Shown here piece by piece: positions 19,401-32,330 of a stretch of 64,000 nt of DNA; positions within the stretch are counted from its first letter, which is position 1, and every line of letters begins with the position of its first letter. The stretch covers positions 7,378,001-7,442,000 of the forward strand of contig OX579635.1 of assembly GCA_951230915.1 (NCBI GenBank). Direction: 5' to 3'. The notes beneath the pieces are model-generated. The model ran no database searches. It was given only the letters and a program-made list of their open reading frames with translations, and was not told where the DNA came from. A program made the translations under genes and the position numbers. This DNA is from Antitrichia curtipendula (lineage: Eukaryota > Streptophyta > Bryopsida > Hypnales > Leucodontaceae).

Positions 19401-20750
19401 AAGGGAAGAAGTGTTTTTATCTGACCTTGGATAGTGAAGGAAAACCAACCGGCCTAGGGACAAAAGCATGGTTAGCTGATATTAACAAGCTAGCAACATG
19501 GCTAGATCCGTCTTGCATGCACATCAAGAAACAAACTTACAAGGATATGTGCATATTTAAAGACCGCCTTAATGAGAATTTCAAGTATTCCGGAGATTTA
19601 AATGAAGACTACTTAAGAACTTTGGCGGGGAAGGCCGTGACGAGGAAGAGGACACAGTTTATTTCTCTAATCAAGACAGACGGCTGTAGACCGCCAAATA
19701 TGGACGAAGAAGTTTGGAAAAGGCTCGAGAAGATTGCCAACAGCAAGCAGAGGGAGGAAAGAACACAGCATGGTCGTCACGCAAATTTTTGCCGTAAAAC
19801 GCTTGGAAGGACAGGTACATTGGGTGTGCACGGTATAAAGGAGAGACTTCGTGAACTTTATGGAAGGTCACCAGACCCTGACGAATTGCGGGAGGAAATG
19901 GAACGTGACAAAGGTTTCAGAAAAAAAAAAAGAGGTACAACTACGGACTTCACGAGACGTAGAAAGCGAACTGTGGACAAAATTTTCGAGGAAGAGTCCA
20001 TGCATGTAGGACCCGAGAATTCTCGGTATGAAGACGTCGATGTCAAAGGTGAATACGTAACACGAGAAGTAGTACGGGGAAGTGAAACAGAGGTACCTTT
20101 CGTAACGTATTAGCATGTCATATGAATTTAAGTATCTTGCCTTCTAAGTTTTGCAGATTGATTTCCCTGAATTTATCTTGTGGAAACTATTGTACCGAGA
20201 GGAAATGAACTTCTACTGACGAAGACACGTACTGCTCTTTCTGTGTATTTTGAAGGAAGAAGAATCACCTACTCGACTGTCTCCAAAAAATAAGGACATA
20301 GTAGCAGGAGGAAGTGTAAAGAGAACTGCCATTGCTCCACTAATTTGTCCACAAAACAAGACAGCGAAAGATGAGTACATAGCACGCTTAGAAGCAGAGC
20401 TTCTAAGCGTGCGAGGTCAAATTCTAGAGGGTGTAGCATCTCAAAAATTTATGCCCTCTGAGCATACATTACCTACTCGTTTAGGGAATGATGGATATCA
20501 GGTATGTTTGCAAAGTATTCCAAAAGTACATACTATGTCAAAGTCGGAAAAAGGTGGAGTAGGTTATGTCCGGAGTGCCATATTCCTTTATTCATAATAT
20601 TGGTAAGTTTTCTTGTTTAATCTAAACCTCAATCTTTGCTTGCAGAGTGTCAATACAGGGGAGACCTCGGCAGCAGACATGAGTGGACCTAGGAAATCGC
20701 AAAGGATAATTCGGAGAAGGCAAATTCTATCCAACAATTGTGAAGACTGA
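16419..20750 (+). CDS. Multi-exon gene, RS-like and Ptta/En/Spm-like basic domain
   Basis: My model is 16419-16556, 16605-16923, 17405-17691, 18407-18665, 19245-20092, 20256-20501 and 20646-20750. It uses GT-AG sites with phases that match at every junction and totals 733 codons. The N-terminal half is hydrophilic and low in complexity; exon 4 has an RS-like run (SSIRRRSESLSPASVREG). The long fifth exon encodes a Lys/Arg-rich domain with KAWLADINKLATWLDPS, a WKRLEKIANSKQREE helix and HGIKERLRELYGRSPDPDEL. Its order resembles Pfam's plant transposase Ptta/En/Spm (Transposase_24) proteins, from memory. A nuclear DNA-binding role is inferred. Weak points: the first intron is only 48 bases (donor at 16431 is an alternative), and exon 5 must start at 19245 because upstream sequence has a stop at 19202. 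It could be a transposon gene or a domesticated one. Confidence 0.6.
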
Positions 20751-22400
20751 AGGACGTTGACTGACGCAGTTGTGTAGCAGCTGAAGATCGTGCAGAAATG
20801 AGTCGGCTTATAGCAAGAAGATATATTTTCTCCATTGATTTACAGAAGACGAGTAATGCATGTTCCTTAGTTTCCTGGTATGTAGTAGTTTTTCATGAAG
20901 TTTTGAAAAACATTATATAGTATTGTGTGTCTCGTAGTGATTTGCAGAAGTTGAATGACACTGTAAGTTCCGTTCCAAACATTATGTGTTCTCTGGTGTT
21001 TTATCTAAATAAGTAGTTGCCTAGTGCAAGTCAACCCATTTGTACATGTACGGTTTGGGGCTTTGACTTGAAATAAGTGGTTGACAACTTAGATTTTGCT
21101 CGTCTTCCTTCATTGAAATCGACAACCACGAGTTTGAGAGTGGATCCGATCGTTCTGTAACATGATTTTCGTATGTCAGCATAAAATTTTAATGGATTGA
21201 AACGTATCATTCCTTACATGGCCAGCGGTGAAATTTGAAGAGTTCCGATCTACATGTGGTGGCTTTCAATGTTTGCAATGTGGATGTAAAGGTAGCCCGT
21301 ACTGAACATATTTATGTTCTGCAAGATAAAAAGTGTTTATCAAGGAAAGAACAGCGGAAGCAAATGAAGAAGATGGAAGGTAATGTACAAATAGTGATAA
21401 GTGCCACGGCAGACGTCAATATTAACAGTGCTACAGGTACATGGATTTGTAATGAAAAGAAATAGGTCCTTGCGGATGGGGTTCATTTGCGTAGTTGCAT
21501 GTTGAGGTTTGATTAGAGCAGGGCGTGTTTATTGGACGATGAAAGACAGACAGACTCTTTGCAAGTGGAACAAGGAGGGAACATTGGAGATTTCACCACT
21601 TCACGTAGACAGAGTGAAATGCTTCTGAGTTTTCCGCTCATAGACACAGGTATGGAAAGCGCATGTTTATTTCATACGCATCTTTCATTTTGCAATTAAA
21701 GAGGAAATTATGAAGAATTGCATGTTGTTGTCATTGGTATTTTGAAATACCTGTGCTGTGAGGAATGGACTCAGAAGGTAATTGAATTTATTTGATTGGA
21801 ATGTGTTTTCTAGTAACGTACAATGATAGCTGGATTTATGATGCGTAGGTAAGTGGTGGTCAATAATGCTGATTGACATGATTTACATGACTGCAATGTA
21901 CTTAGTACGGTGGGTAGGGGACTCATAGACATTTTTGGCATGTGCACATAAATTTTTCTTCCCATTGAAAATGAAGCGACATGTAGTTGGGGCTTCACTC
22001 TTTGCATTTACCTCCTTCTCATTGTCTTATACCAAATGTGCAGTTGATTTGTGATGAGTGGGTAATGATTTGAACACGTCGTATGCAGATTGTTTTTAGG
22101 TTTTAGGGGAATGACCGTAGCTTCAATTAATGTCTTTGCAATCGTGAAGGATGAACCCATTGAGTCGTTAAGTACATAAATTTCGCTGCATGCACAATGG
22201 GATCGTATATACAGGAAGATCATTTCGGTATGGACTCCTCATCCTGCAGTGGACAATGAGGACAGCGGAAGTGAAGTTTCTGAACTGTAGAGAAGATGAC
22301 AACAATAAAATGAAGTTTGAGTAATTCTTTGTCACTGAGGTCTGTAATTTTTAGGAAAATGGGAAGTGGTACTTCATGTTTGTGTGCATACTAAATTTTT
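20751..22400. other. Low-coding stretch after the multi-exon gene
   Basis: No convincing gene. At 21226-21327 a short plus-strand frame reads VKFEEFRSTCGGFQCLQCGC then KGSPY and a stop. It is Cys-rich and could be a zinc-ribbon exon remnant, but I see no partner exons. The rest shows no family I recognise. Confidence 0.35.
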
Positions 22401-22409
22401 TATTGGATC

Positions 22410-23690
22410 TTCCTATCTTCGCAGACGCCCCGACGCTGGCCTATGTGGATGCTGACTCAGTCTTTTCTAGAGGTCTGGTCCGCTTTTGTAAATGATTTTT
22501 CATTTTCTATTTATTTCCAAACAATATTCATCAACAACGCATGGCATGACATAACAGAAGTGAAGGAACTGTCGCTCCTGAAGTTCTGGAAACGTAGTTC
22601 TGAGCATGTTCTTGGTTATTTTTTGTGCAAATGCTTTGAAGGCAATGGTTATGCGGAAGTCAATCAGTGTGAGCAACCTTGGAGTCTCAGTATTTAAGGT
22701 TTGGTTACGTTGATGTGGGCCTTGAACACTGGAAGTCGTCTAGCATATGGAACGTATGAAGTGAGGTATGTGATTTTTGTTGCAATTTTGATGGGAGTGG
22801 AAGTGAAATCTCCGTCTATTAGAAAGGAAACATGGAATTGATTTTCTCCTTAAGTTTCACTAAGTTGAATTAGTTAGGCTTGATGGGCTTTTACTACGTC
22901 TTGACGTGAAGTTCATACAAAGAATGGAAATCAGTAAATGTTTGTTGATGGGAACTTACTAGATAGCGAGTGGACATAATTGGATGAAACAGCCGGCGTG
23001 TATGAACTGTGGCTGTCAACCGTGTCCGTTTTCCAAGTTCTTACAGTATTGGTTCCTCAACTCGTAAACCAGGTAGCAGTGTCTAATCATTTTTTTCCCT
23101 TTAGTGGCAGTGGGACTGGCTTTGCTGGGCACGTTCTACACAGAATTGACATTCATGTCACTTTCTGAAAACGCAGAGTGTGTGCAAAAAAATCAAGGCT
23201 ATGCGTCGGCAGCGACAAGTGAAGGTGTAGACCAATCCGTTGAACATGCTTTCCGTTTGTTTCTGTGTAGCAATTGTTTTCAGTGAAAAACGGAAGCCCG
23301 GAAAAGACTATTCAGAGAGGAATGCACTAGTACGTTTTGATTTCCTCAATGGTTATTGGAAGCATTTTTCTGACAGTTCTCTTGAATTCCTTGTAGTCAG
23401 ACTTCCACGTCCGGAATGGATTCAAAAGAGGGATGCGGAGACTCCTCCAACTATAGACCTGAAGGGATACACGGTCAATGTCCTGGATTCCGTGCAACTC
23501 TGGAGGAGCAGTTCGACAATGGAGATGACTCTGACACGTTAAAGTTTTTCGATGAGCTTTTCCAGGAAGACTTCCAAGAGGAGCAGGAAAACGGAGTTGA
23601 GCATGATACCAGTTCTGAAGAGGATACAGATGACAATCTATACGACATCCCATCTTGGCCGTCGTCGAACTCATCGACCAACTTGTAATT
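22410..23690 (+). pseudogene. Decayed or spliced gene segment, copy A, acidic 3' end
   Basis: Frames here are short and interrupted. One piece after an acceptor at about 22426 reads DAPTLAYVDADSVFSRGLVR. The last piece, in the frame ending with the TAA at 23686-23688, is strongly acidic (FFDELFQEDFQEEQENGVEH then SSEEDTDDNLYDIPSW). The neighbouring frame 23288-23540 is also open and protein-like (VRFDFLNGYWKHF; LPRPEWIQKRDAETPPTIDL). I do not recognise the family. The segment is duplicated in diverged form about 4.1 kb downstream, which favours an old transposon-derived gene, but exon borders are not resolved. Confidence 0.35.
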
Positions 23691-26599
23691 ACAGCAACTG
23701 TTTGCTTATGTAATTAGAAAAGTCAAGCGGCATTATGTTTTAGGAGAATTAACCGTAAAAGGAAGATGTGAATTGGCATGAAGACACTACGGGATCTAAA
23801 TGAGAAGACTAAAGTTCTAGGGATATTTTTCAAAACAATGTGAACGTTTTCATTGACAGCACTTGTAATTAGGTGGATGCGTTCCTTATAATTTTTTTGG
23901 AAGGGTTTTTGTTCAGTTTTGTTTGAGAGGTAGGCCCTGTGGATTTTCTTTGAAAAAAAAAATTGACTTCATCTTGCTTTTTTGAAGTGCAGTAGCGTAG
24001 TGTTCACTGGAATTCCTTTGTACCTGCTGGGTTTATGCAGTTTTTGTGAGTCCTGAAAATTTGTTTGAAAAATATGAAATTGTGTGTATTTCATGTCATT
24101 GGAAGGTATGTTCCCAACAGTATGCAGTTCATTTTGTCGTGTGCCTTTTGATTTTTCAGCAGTGACGAAGGTATGATGGAAGCCACGTTCTTCTCCTTCT
24201 GTTTCTGAAATGTCTGTGCTACGATGACTTGGTTTCGAGACGAAGTGATTTCAATTGGCTATACGGAGATGTTCGTCTGAACGTACAGAGGTGGCGCGGT
24301 TTAAGACAGTTGTTGTGGAAGTTGTCACTACTTTCGGTGGACATGATTTACATTACTTGTAAGGTTGTTTGTAATGCGGTACGTTACTATTAGTCATTTC
24401 AAATGTTCACTTTGGTGACGTTCTCAGTGCAGGTCTACTAATGAAGGTTTCAAATGCGGCTGGTACATGTTATTTTTAATTTAATACGTGTTTGGTTAAC
24501 TTCATAGATGAGGAGGACTTGTAGCCTGAAGTTATAGTTCTGTCAACATATATTTATGCTGTTATGAAGAATGAAATGACGGTATGTATTATTCGCAAGC
24601 ATTGGTGCTAGGTTCTATGTTTTTCACGAGACTTTATTAAAAATTTAATATCGGTTGTAATGGAAGGAGATGATGTATAATGAGGTCATGTACAGAAACA
24701 AAGGATGTATCCATTCACGTCTCTCTTCATCACAGTATTTTGTGTCACCATTTTTATTTTTTTTCTAAAAGGTTGTGCTCTCTTGTTATAAGTGAATTAG
24801 CATTGTTCACATGTTCAGGTACGCATTTGCTGTGAACGAATGCCTTGTCTACTGACGTTACTAAAATCCTCCTGTGAGCAAGTAGTCTGTTGAAGACCAC
24901 ATTCAAATAAAATGTAAACTAAAAGGTGTAGTGTAATATGCGAATTGAAGTTACAGATGAAGTAGTTATTTCTCCGGTCAAAGAGAGGTTCGCAATGAGT
25001 AAGTGAGGGAAAGCTAGCGTGTGGGCTCGTGAGGTAGAGTACAATGTCCAGTTGAACTTCAGTTTATTTGTCCTGAATGCTTTCATTCACAAGTATATCA
25101 CTGTTGCGCAGTAGCTAGTGCATGGCAATATGAATGCGGGAAATCCGTCTTCTAAATAATTGTGGAAAAAGTTTTCCAATGTCTTTATATTATTGGTTTT
25201 CATGGATATAAATTGATCATCTGTGCTCACATTTGTTGAAAATGCAATTTATTGGGCCGTTACAGTATTTGTGACATACTGGGGTTGGAAGAGGTGACCA
25301 TCTGCTGTAGTCCGGTCTTGCGGTGGAAGACAACTTACCCGTATATCCGTATGCGCACATGTTTTGCAAGGTGAAGGCGTATGTTCAGCCGCGTTGACAT
25401 GATCAGGTATGTGTTTGCTTTGTTTTCGAGGAAATGTGTTTACGGAGGACTACCTGAACCCGAATCACGTGGATGATTCCCCTTCAGTAATTAGCGGACC
25501 ATTTCAATGTTGCTCGTTCATAACAAAGTGAATGCAATGCCAATGTCCTATTCCTCAGTTGAAAGTGTGTTGTTATTGCGTACCCAAGTCAGTACTTGCT
25601 TTGTGAAGAAGATGGTTATGTTAACGCTTAAGTGTAAGATTGAAAACCGTTTTGTGGTTATACTGTGGTCTTGAGGTTTTGACAGTACCATGACAACCGA
25701 GGAAGTTCATGGATAATATATGGCATGTAATTCGAAGTCCAAGGTCGGTGAACATGAAAGTCCTATGGTTTTTTCTGGCCGTTTGATTTTTGATTTTGTA
25801 TGAATGATATTTGAGCCTTAGGAAAGGTTTTGGGTACTTGATGAAGATGTCGTATGCTTTTAATGAAAATGACGCCGCAGTACTGTCAAATGCTGTAGAA
25901 AGTGAACAGCGCAAAAAGTGAACAGCGCAGACTCTATTGCATTGCCAATGACGTTTTAGTCGGTATGGAAACAACGTGGTGGAGGATGTGGACCTAATTT
26001 TATGACAGTACATGAAATCGGAATCCGAGAAAAAGAGTTTCTCTTGTAGTGGAATTGCATCTACATTTGTGTCTGAGTTTTTTATGTGTGCATAGCTTAT
26101 CTTGTCCATTGTAAAGAAAATAGTACATACGATTTTAGTGTGGTATTCGCAGTGAAATCTTTTCTTCATAATTTGATGTACATTGTTTTAAGCATGTCCG
26201 ATGAGTGCAATAGTAAGTGAACATGTTCTGGTATGGTAGATCATAAGATTACTGAAATTTTAATGAAATTTCTGCCCATTCTTGATCAAAACCGTTCGGT
26301 CTTACATTATGTCGTTTTTGTTGCCTCTAGTACAGGATCTTCCGAAGACAAAGGTAAGTGTAGTAAAATCCTAATGTAGCTGTTGACTGTAGAAACACCG
26401 TAAGTTAAATTTCTGAATTGAACATGACATGGGAACAGTGGAAGGAAATGAAACTGAAATTGAAAATGAGAATGTACTGAATTAGCGAACAGTATGAAAT
26501 GCTTCATGTATGAATAATTTTTTTTTTTATATTGGGATTCAGTACGTCTGCAGTGTCCCCAACCATGGCACATATGTAGACACACATTTAGTCTGACTT
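23691..26599. other. Non-coding stretch between the two diverged copies
   Basis: No gene recognised. A 182-residue minus-strand frame at 25621-26169 has no motif, no splice partner and an unremarkable composition, so I do not call it. Confidence 0.4.
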
Positions 26600-28226
26600 T
26601 GAGTTGCAGTGTCATCTTCAATTGGAGTTTCATTCTAACCGATTTACAGAACAGTTTGTAGAAAAAGACCCCATGTCATGACTTCATGGAATGAATTGAA
26701 CTAGTGCTCCAGCAGTTTATGGAAACTCAGTTGTCATCCCGTTCTTTGTTTTCATATGTGCAAATGCTTTTGGACCGTGGTCATGCGGAATCAGTAATAT
26801 TTGGGAGCGGAATTTGTGTCTCAATGTGGAAGGCATTAGGGACGTCGCTGTGGAGTGTTTTGAGCATATGGAACATTGTAAGCCATGTATGCGAAGTTTT
26901 CTCTAAATCTGGCTTTACTGGAAGTGAAATGAGTTTGAAGTGCAAGGCAAATAAGAAGTTAAGACGGCCATTAATGTGAATGTGAAAGGTATGATTGCGT
27001 TTCCTTCATTCTTGATTGGAAGTGTGTACTAAGTGGGTATTCAATAAATGTGTTTCGATGGAAAGTAGTTGGACATTGATTATAAAAATTGGATGAATTA
27101 GACAGCCTGCATGAGTTTTGGCATTATAACCTTGTTGTTTCACCAGTTCATGGATCAGCTCGTCTTGAACTCCTAAATGTCAGCAGCATCCTCTGTTCAA
27201 TTCATTTTTTTGCTGAATGTCTTGGAGACGGACCTTGTGAGGAGCAGTGGGATGCACTTAACAAGTTCATGAGTTTATCCCACTGCGTAGGGCGGGGACA
27301 TGAGTGAGGAAGTTGCGTATGCAGCAACAGAGAAAGCCGAAGACTAATCCGTTGAACATTGTGTATGGTTCTTTGCATTACTCATTTACAGTGAGGATAG
27401 AGTAGGAACGTGAAAAATATGTCTTCCTCTGACATTGTATGATCTAAGCAATTGACGAGAACTTAAACAGAGTAATGTATGTCTTCACATAGATGTGCAG
27501 TAATGTAAACTCTTTCTTGCTAGCTGATTTCTAGAAATGGATGTTAGACGGTGGCATTGCCGCTTATGCGATTTTATGCCTATGCATGCGAAGATTGTCT
27601 ATTGGAGTCATATTTGTTTTCAAGTTGTCCTAGCTTTCCACTATTTTTAACAGGAAGGTGTGGTATGCAGGTGTGCAGTTGTAGCACCGGGCCTTTCAGT
27701 ATTAACGGTGAGTATGATGGAACGAAGGTGTTGTCTGTTATTGAACGTCGTTTGAATTATGGTGTAGAATGAACTGCACGAACTCAGTTAGTTTCACAGA
27801 TGGAAGGCAATGTTATGTTTATTTCTTGTACGGGTTTGTAGTTCACTGCAATTGCAAATGTAGTCGCTGAAAATTTATTAAACGTTGGAAATTTGCAGAG
27901 CAGTTATAGTTTCAAATATGGGTTCGAATGCATTCGGAGCAGAGTCGTGTGGCTCGTCATTGACTCCAATAATGCAATATTATTGGCCGGCTTCGGACAG
28001 CGAGAACGAAGATGAGGATGCCGTAAATGACACCGGAGTAAGTGCATCGAAGGCTCCGTCATTGGACGACTGTGTCGAACTTGTCGGGGGAAAATCATAT
28101 GGAGAAGATGAAAATGCCGACAAGGATGTAATGTTCGAACCACCGCCTAAGGAAGAAGACATCGACGACAATGCAATGTACGAACCAGTGCCTCCGACGG
28201 GCTCCCCTCCATCCTTCCGATCTTGA
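26600..28226 (+). pseudogene. Diverged copy B of the 22.4-23.7 kb segment
   Basis: It aligns in order with copy A. TGTGCAAATGCTTT (26758 and 22626) is followed by GGTTATGCGGAA / GGTCATGCGGAA; AGCATATGGAAC is near 26863 and 22741; TTGGATGAA is at 27088 and 22980; and AATCCGTTGAACAT is at 27346 and 23237. It also ends in an acidic frame (27900-28226) containing YYWPASDSENEDEDAVND and DNAMYEPVPPTGSPPSF. Overall identity by eye is about 60-70% in blocks. Family unknown. Confidence 0.35.
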
Positions 28227-30532
28227 AACCGTAAATGCAAGCGCAGCATGTGGATTTGGACAAGTGTAGCTCTGTTTCTGGCTCAGTTGTCCTTGTACAG
28301 CGGAAGGACAAATTTTGACATTCACTTTCGAGACTGAATTCCACAATTGTTTGTAATTGCAGTGCACTTTATGGCATAATCGGTTTAATAGTTTCCACTT
28401 CCATTTTTGTGGGAAGTAGTTGAAGAACTAGCACATCGCTAATGTCTATAAGTTTATTTGTGCGTTCTTCCCATCTGTGAATGACGTAGAAAGAGATGTT
28501 AAATGATGGCCTGTATTTCTAATGGTGTCTTACCAATGCTTACTTGCTTCACGTACCTGTTTTAGTGAGTGTGAAGACCGAAGTAAAGGTTATTGTGCTG
28601 ACTAGGCTACAAAGCATAGTTGGGGAAATGTGTTCCGTTTTGTTGAATGTGTAGTATTTTGTAGGTATGGGCGCTTGGCTAGAATTCAGGTAGCACGGAG
28701 GGATTAACAAACGTCTGTGGAGCAATTGTATGGATTTGATGTGAGACGATTTTGTATCGAGCTTGCAGGATGGGTAGATAGATACAGCTTCCCTGGCTGC
28801 GGTTACATTTTCAAGGTCTAACTCAGCCTTCTATGAACGGGTCTTGTAAATGATGGGGATGTTACGGTGAAGCGTAGGTATAGTACTAATGGAAGACGTG
28901 TTTGTTTGGACAGTCGATCAGCTTCTGTGCTGGGTCACTCAAATTTTTTTAAATTATCAGTCGCATGCAGTGAAGCATGGGCTTTACCTTTCTATTACTG
29001 CCGATGTATACGAACGGTCTGTTCACTTGCTTCTTGGAAGTGTGACAGAGAGAAGATGTGGCTATTATTGTGGTGAGAATTAAACAGGTGAAGAAACGAT
29101 GACCAATTCTTTGAGGGTGGAAGTGGATGACCATGACAACGTTATGCGTGCCAATGTTATGTCAAATGCTTTCCTTCTGTATGGGTTCTTTTGTTAATGA
29201 GAGTGGTAGAGGTATGATATTATTGCAGGACAGCTTATTGAATGGAAGGACTTGTCTGTGTTGATATTGAATTTCAGAGTTTGCAGAATAAGTTGGAGAC
29301 TTTCCTGAGGAAGAGGTACAGTATGAGTGCCAAAGGCCTTCCATGGGCACTTCCACAAGTGGAAGGGAGTGGACAGCAGATAGCGACAGAATATAATCAT
29401 GCAAGAAGGAATGAATGTGAAGGCATTGTGCTAACCTTTTAGTTCACTTGTTTTCTTTGTAAGTATTGATTCATCCTATACATTTTTCCTCATTTTTCCT
29501 GTGTTTTCATGGCAGCGTAAGCTGTGCAGTTTCGTAGTACGGAAAATGCATTTGCTCGTTCAGAATTGGCAAGGGTCAATGACTTCGGCGTATTCATTCA
29601 ATGTGAATTGAAGTCTGCCAGTGCCTGTTCATGGAAATGCATAATGCAAAATTGTGCATCATGTATGAGTCTTTTGAAGAAGTCAAGTCAGTCTTCCTAC
29701 TGATGGTGTTTTCCGACATTGTCATTTTATTGCAGAGATACCTTTTTATTCGTAGGCGTGTGTTGACATCCGTTATTGAGTTGACATAGTGTACAATGAT
29801 AGTGTGCACGCTTCTGCTAAATATGGACCAGTAGCTCTGATGAGCTCCGGTCTACCATCACTTCACAAGGATGAGTGTTCTCTCAGAAAGAGTGTCGCCA
29901 GTTTTTGCCCCGGGTAATATAGAATGTATGTATCAATTTTTTCATTTGTAATTTCTCTTTTAAAAAATGGACTCTGGTAAGAAGTAAATCTCAGTGGACA
30001 GGCTTTTGAAATGTTTTTGCAGACCTTGTCCTTTTTTGCTTGGTAAGAGATGCACTACTGATTCACATGGGCCAGCAGTTGAATTTTGTACTCATAGTTG
30101 GAGAATGGATGTATTCGATGTCTTATACGGAATCATACACTTCGTTCTGTGGACAGTAGATTACGGTAGTGCAAATGTTGGAGAAGCGAATGGATGTGGA
30201 GCTATTGCAGGGTGAGCAGATAATCGTCAGTAAATCTTCTCCGATACATGGAAGTGCATCTTTCAATAGGTATGTGAAGTTTCTTGTGTTTTATTAGAGA
30301 TTTCAATGATATAGGATTTACAGAGAATCAACATGAGGGCACTGAATCCTCAGCGGATGAAGTAGTTCTTGAGAAATGGACGGTGTTTATCTGATGTTAT
30401 TAGTACTGTTGTTAATCGTTATATGAGAGATCTTGAGGTTTGAGCTTTTGAAAATAAGTAGGTAGACGTGGGGTTCTCATGCATATTAAGAGTGTGTTCA
30501 CAGTGAAGTGCTCACTGTTTTTACTGTGCTAA
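28227..30532. other. Low-coding stretch left of the CACTA element
   Basis: Only short frames (up to about 80 residues) with no motif. It could contain further decayed copies of the 22.4-23.7 kb segment, but I could not align any convincingly. Confidence 0.4.
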
Positions 30533-30860
30533 CACTACAAGAAAACGGGTATTTTATGACTGCAAAAATATGACTGAGGATGACTGACGACTAGTTGCAG
30601 TCATATTCTTGAAGGCCAACACATTGAGGAAAAATATGACTACAAAATATGGCTGTCAGTCATTTTTGGGCCTTCTACTTCATAAGTATACACTATACGA
30701 CCATTAGGAACACCAAAGTACTTCATAGGGAACGTAGGGAACATGTTTGGGGAACGTTGAGTCATATTGTCAGTCATATTTCCATAGTAGTGACATTTTT
30801 TTGTTTTGGGCAACCCAAGAAAAATACGGGCAATTCAAAAAAAAATTAGAAAAACCATTG

Positions 30861-31045
30861 TTTAAGATTTTGAAACCTAGTCACCACTTTTTTAGGGTTT
30901 TGAGATCCTAGCCGCCACTTTTTTTAGGATTTTGAAACCCTAGCCGTCACTTTTTAGGGTTTTGAAACCCTAGCCGCCACTTTTTTAGGGTTTTGAAACC
31001 CTAGCCGCCACTTTTTAGGATCTTGAAACCCTAGCCGCCACTTCT
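30861..31045. repeat. Telomere-like palindromic tandem repeat inside the CACTA element
   Basis: About five units of roughly 35-37 bases, each containing TTTAGGGTTTTGAAACCCTA followed by GCCGCCACTT. The core AGGGTTTTGAAACCCT is itself an inverted repeat built from telomere-like heptamers. Confidence 0.85.
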
Positions 31046-31049
31046 TTTG

Positions 31050-31510
31050 GCCCTTCTTCCTTGCCTTTTATTGTCTCTTAGCTCATACTTGTTGTTGTTT
31101 CTTAGTTGTTGTCTTTTGTTGCATCTTATCTCTTCTTTCTTGTTGCTTCTTAGTTCTAATCATGCTTCTTGTTTCTTGTTATTGCATCTAAACTCATTCT
31201 TTCTCTACCATTTTAACTCTTATCTTCTTCTTAGTTTGTTTTTTTGTTTCTTGTTGTTTTTTAATTCTTACTTCTTGTTTCTTTTTGTTGGATCTTAACT
31301 CTTGTTTCTTGTTGTGTCTTAATTGTTGCTTCTTGTTTCTTGTTGTATCTTAGTTGTTGTTTCTTGTTTCTTGTTGTGTCCTAGTTGTTGTTTCTTGTTT
31401 CTTGTTGTATCCTAGTTGTTGCTTCTTGTTTCCTATTGTGTCTTAGTTGTTGCTTCTTGTTTCTTGTTGCATCTTAACTCTTGCTTATTGTTATCTCTTA
31501 GTACTTGTCT
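31050..31510. repeat. Pyrimidine-rich repeat inside the CACTA element
   Basis: Tandem variants of TTGTTTCTTGTTGTATCTTAG, period about 21-24 bases and clearest at 31,270-31,480. The Leu/Ser-rich frames translated from it are artefacts. Confidence 0.75.
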
Positions 31511-31969
31511 ATTTCTTCTTCTTGTTTTCTCCATCATCATTCTTATTTTTCCTACCCTAAACTTGAGCTACATATTTTGGGTTGTTGTAAGCCTTTGAAG
31601 GTTGAGCTTTGTTTTTCATTCACTAAAAATTAACCTCCCATTTCTTTAATTGTTTATGCAGGCACCAAAAGTTGAAACAAAGTCATTGGAGGCTACTTGC
31701 AACCCAATAGAGCCATCTTCACATTATTGTAAGGAATATAGGCCTTTTTGAATTTTGTGAATGATTCATTGTAGTATATATGTTTTGTATTGGTGATTAA
31801 TAAATGTTAATGATGAGAGTTGCTTTCCTTCTTACATTCTTTCTTTCCAATATGATTATCTCTTGTATATCTTTAAAATCATACGTATTCATTTTTAACT
31901 ACATGGAGTCTTTTCCAATATATGACTTTGTATTTTCTAAAATACGACTGCAACTAGTCATAAACTACC

Positions 31970-32330
31970 AATGACATCCACATGAAGTACCACATCAACC
32001 AAAATATGACTCATAAGAGTCATATTTCACATTAATAAAATATGACTCACAAGAGTCATATTCCACATCATTCAAAAATATGACTAACAAGAGTCATATT
32101 CCACATCATTCAAAAATATGACTAACAAGAGTCATATTCCACATCTACAAAAAATATGACTATACAAAGTCATATGCCACATTAGCCAAAATATGACTCA
32201 CCGCAGTCATATGCCACATGAACCAAAATATGACTGACCACAGTCATATGCCACATCAGCCAAAATATGACTCACCGCAATCATATTCCACGTCATCCAA
32301 AAAAATTGACTACGTAGAGTCACATGCCAT
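31970..32330. repeat. Array of AGTCAT palindromes near the CACTA right end
   Basis: About nine copies of a unit of roughly 35-39 bases in the form AAATATGACTCACAAGAGTC followed by ATATTCCACATC. Each unit is a short inverted repeat with a four-base spacer (ATGACTC-ACAA-GAGTCAT). The same ATATGACT word occurs in both terminal repeats. Confidence 0.9.

Noticed and set aside
25621..26169. 182-aa minus-strand frame
   Set aside because: No domain, no splice partner and unremarkable composition in AT-rich DNA.
31970..32330. CRISPR-like regular repeat array
   Set aside because: Units are contiguous palindromes without unique spacers and lie inside a CACTA transposon of a eukaryote.
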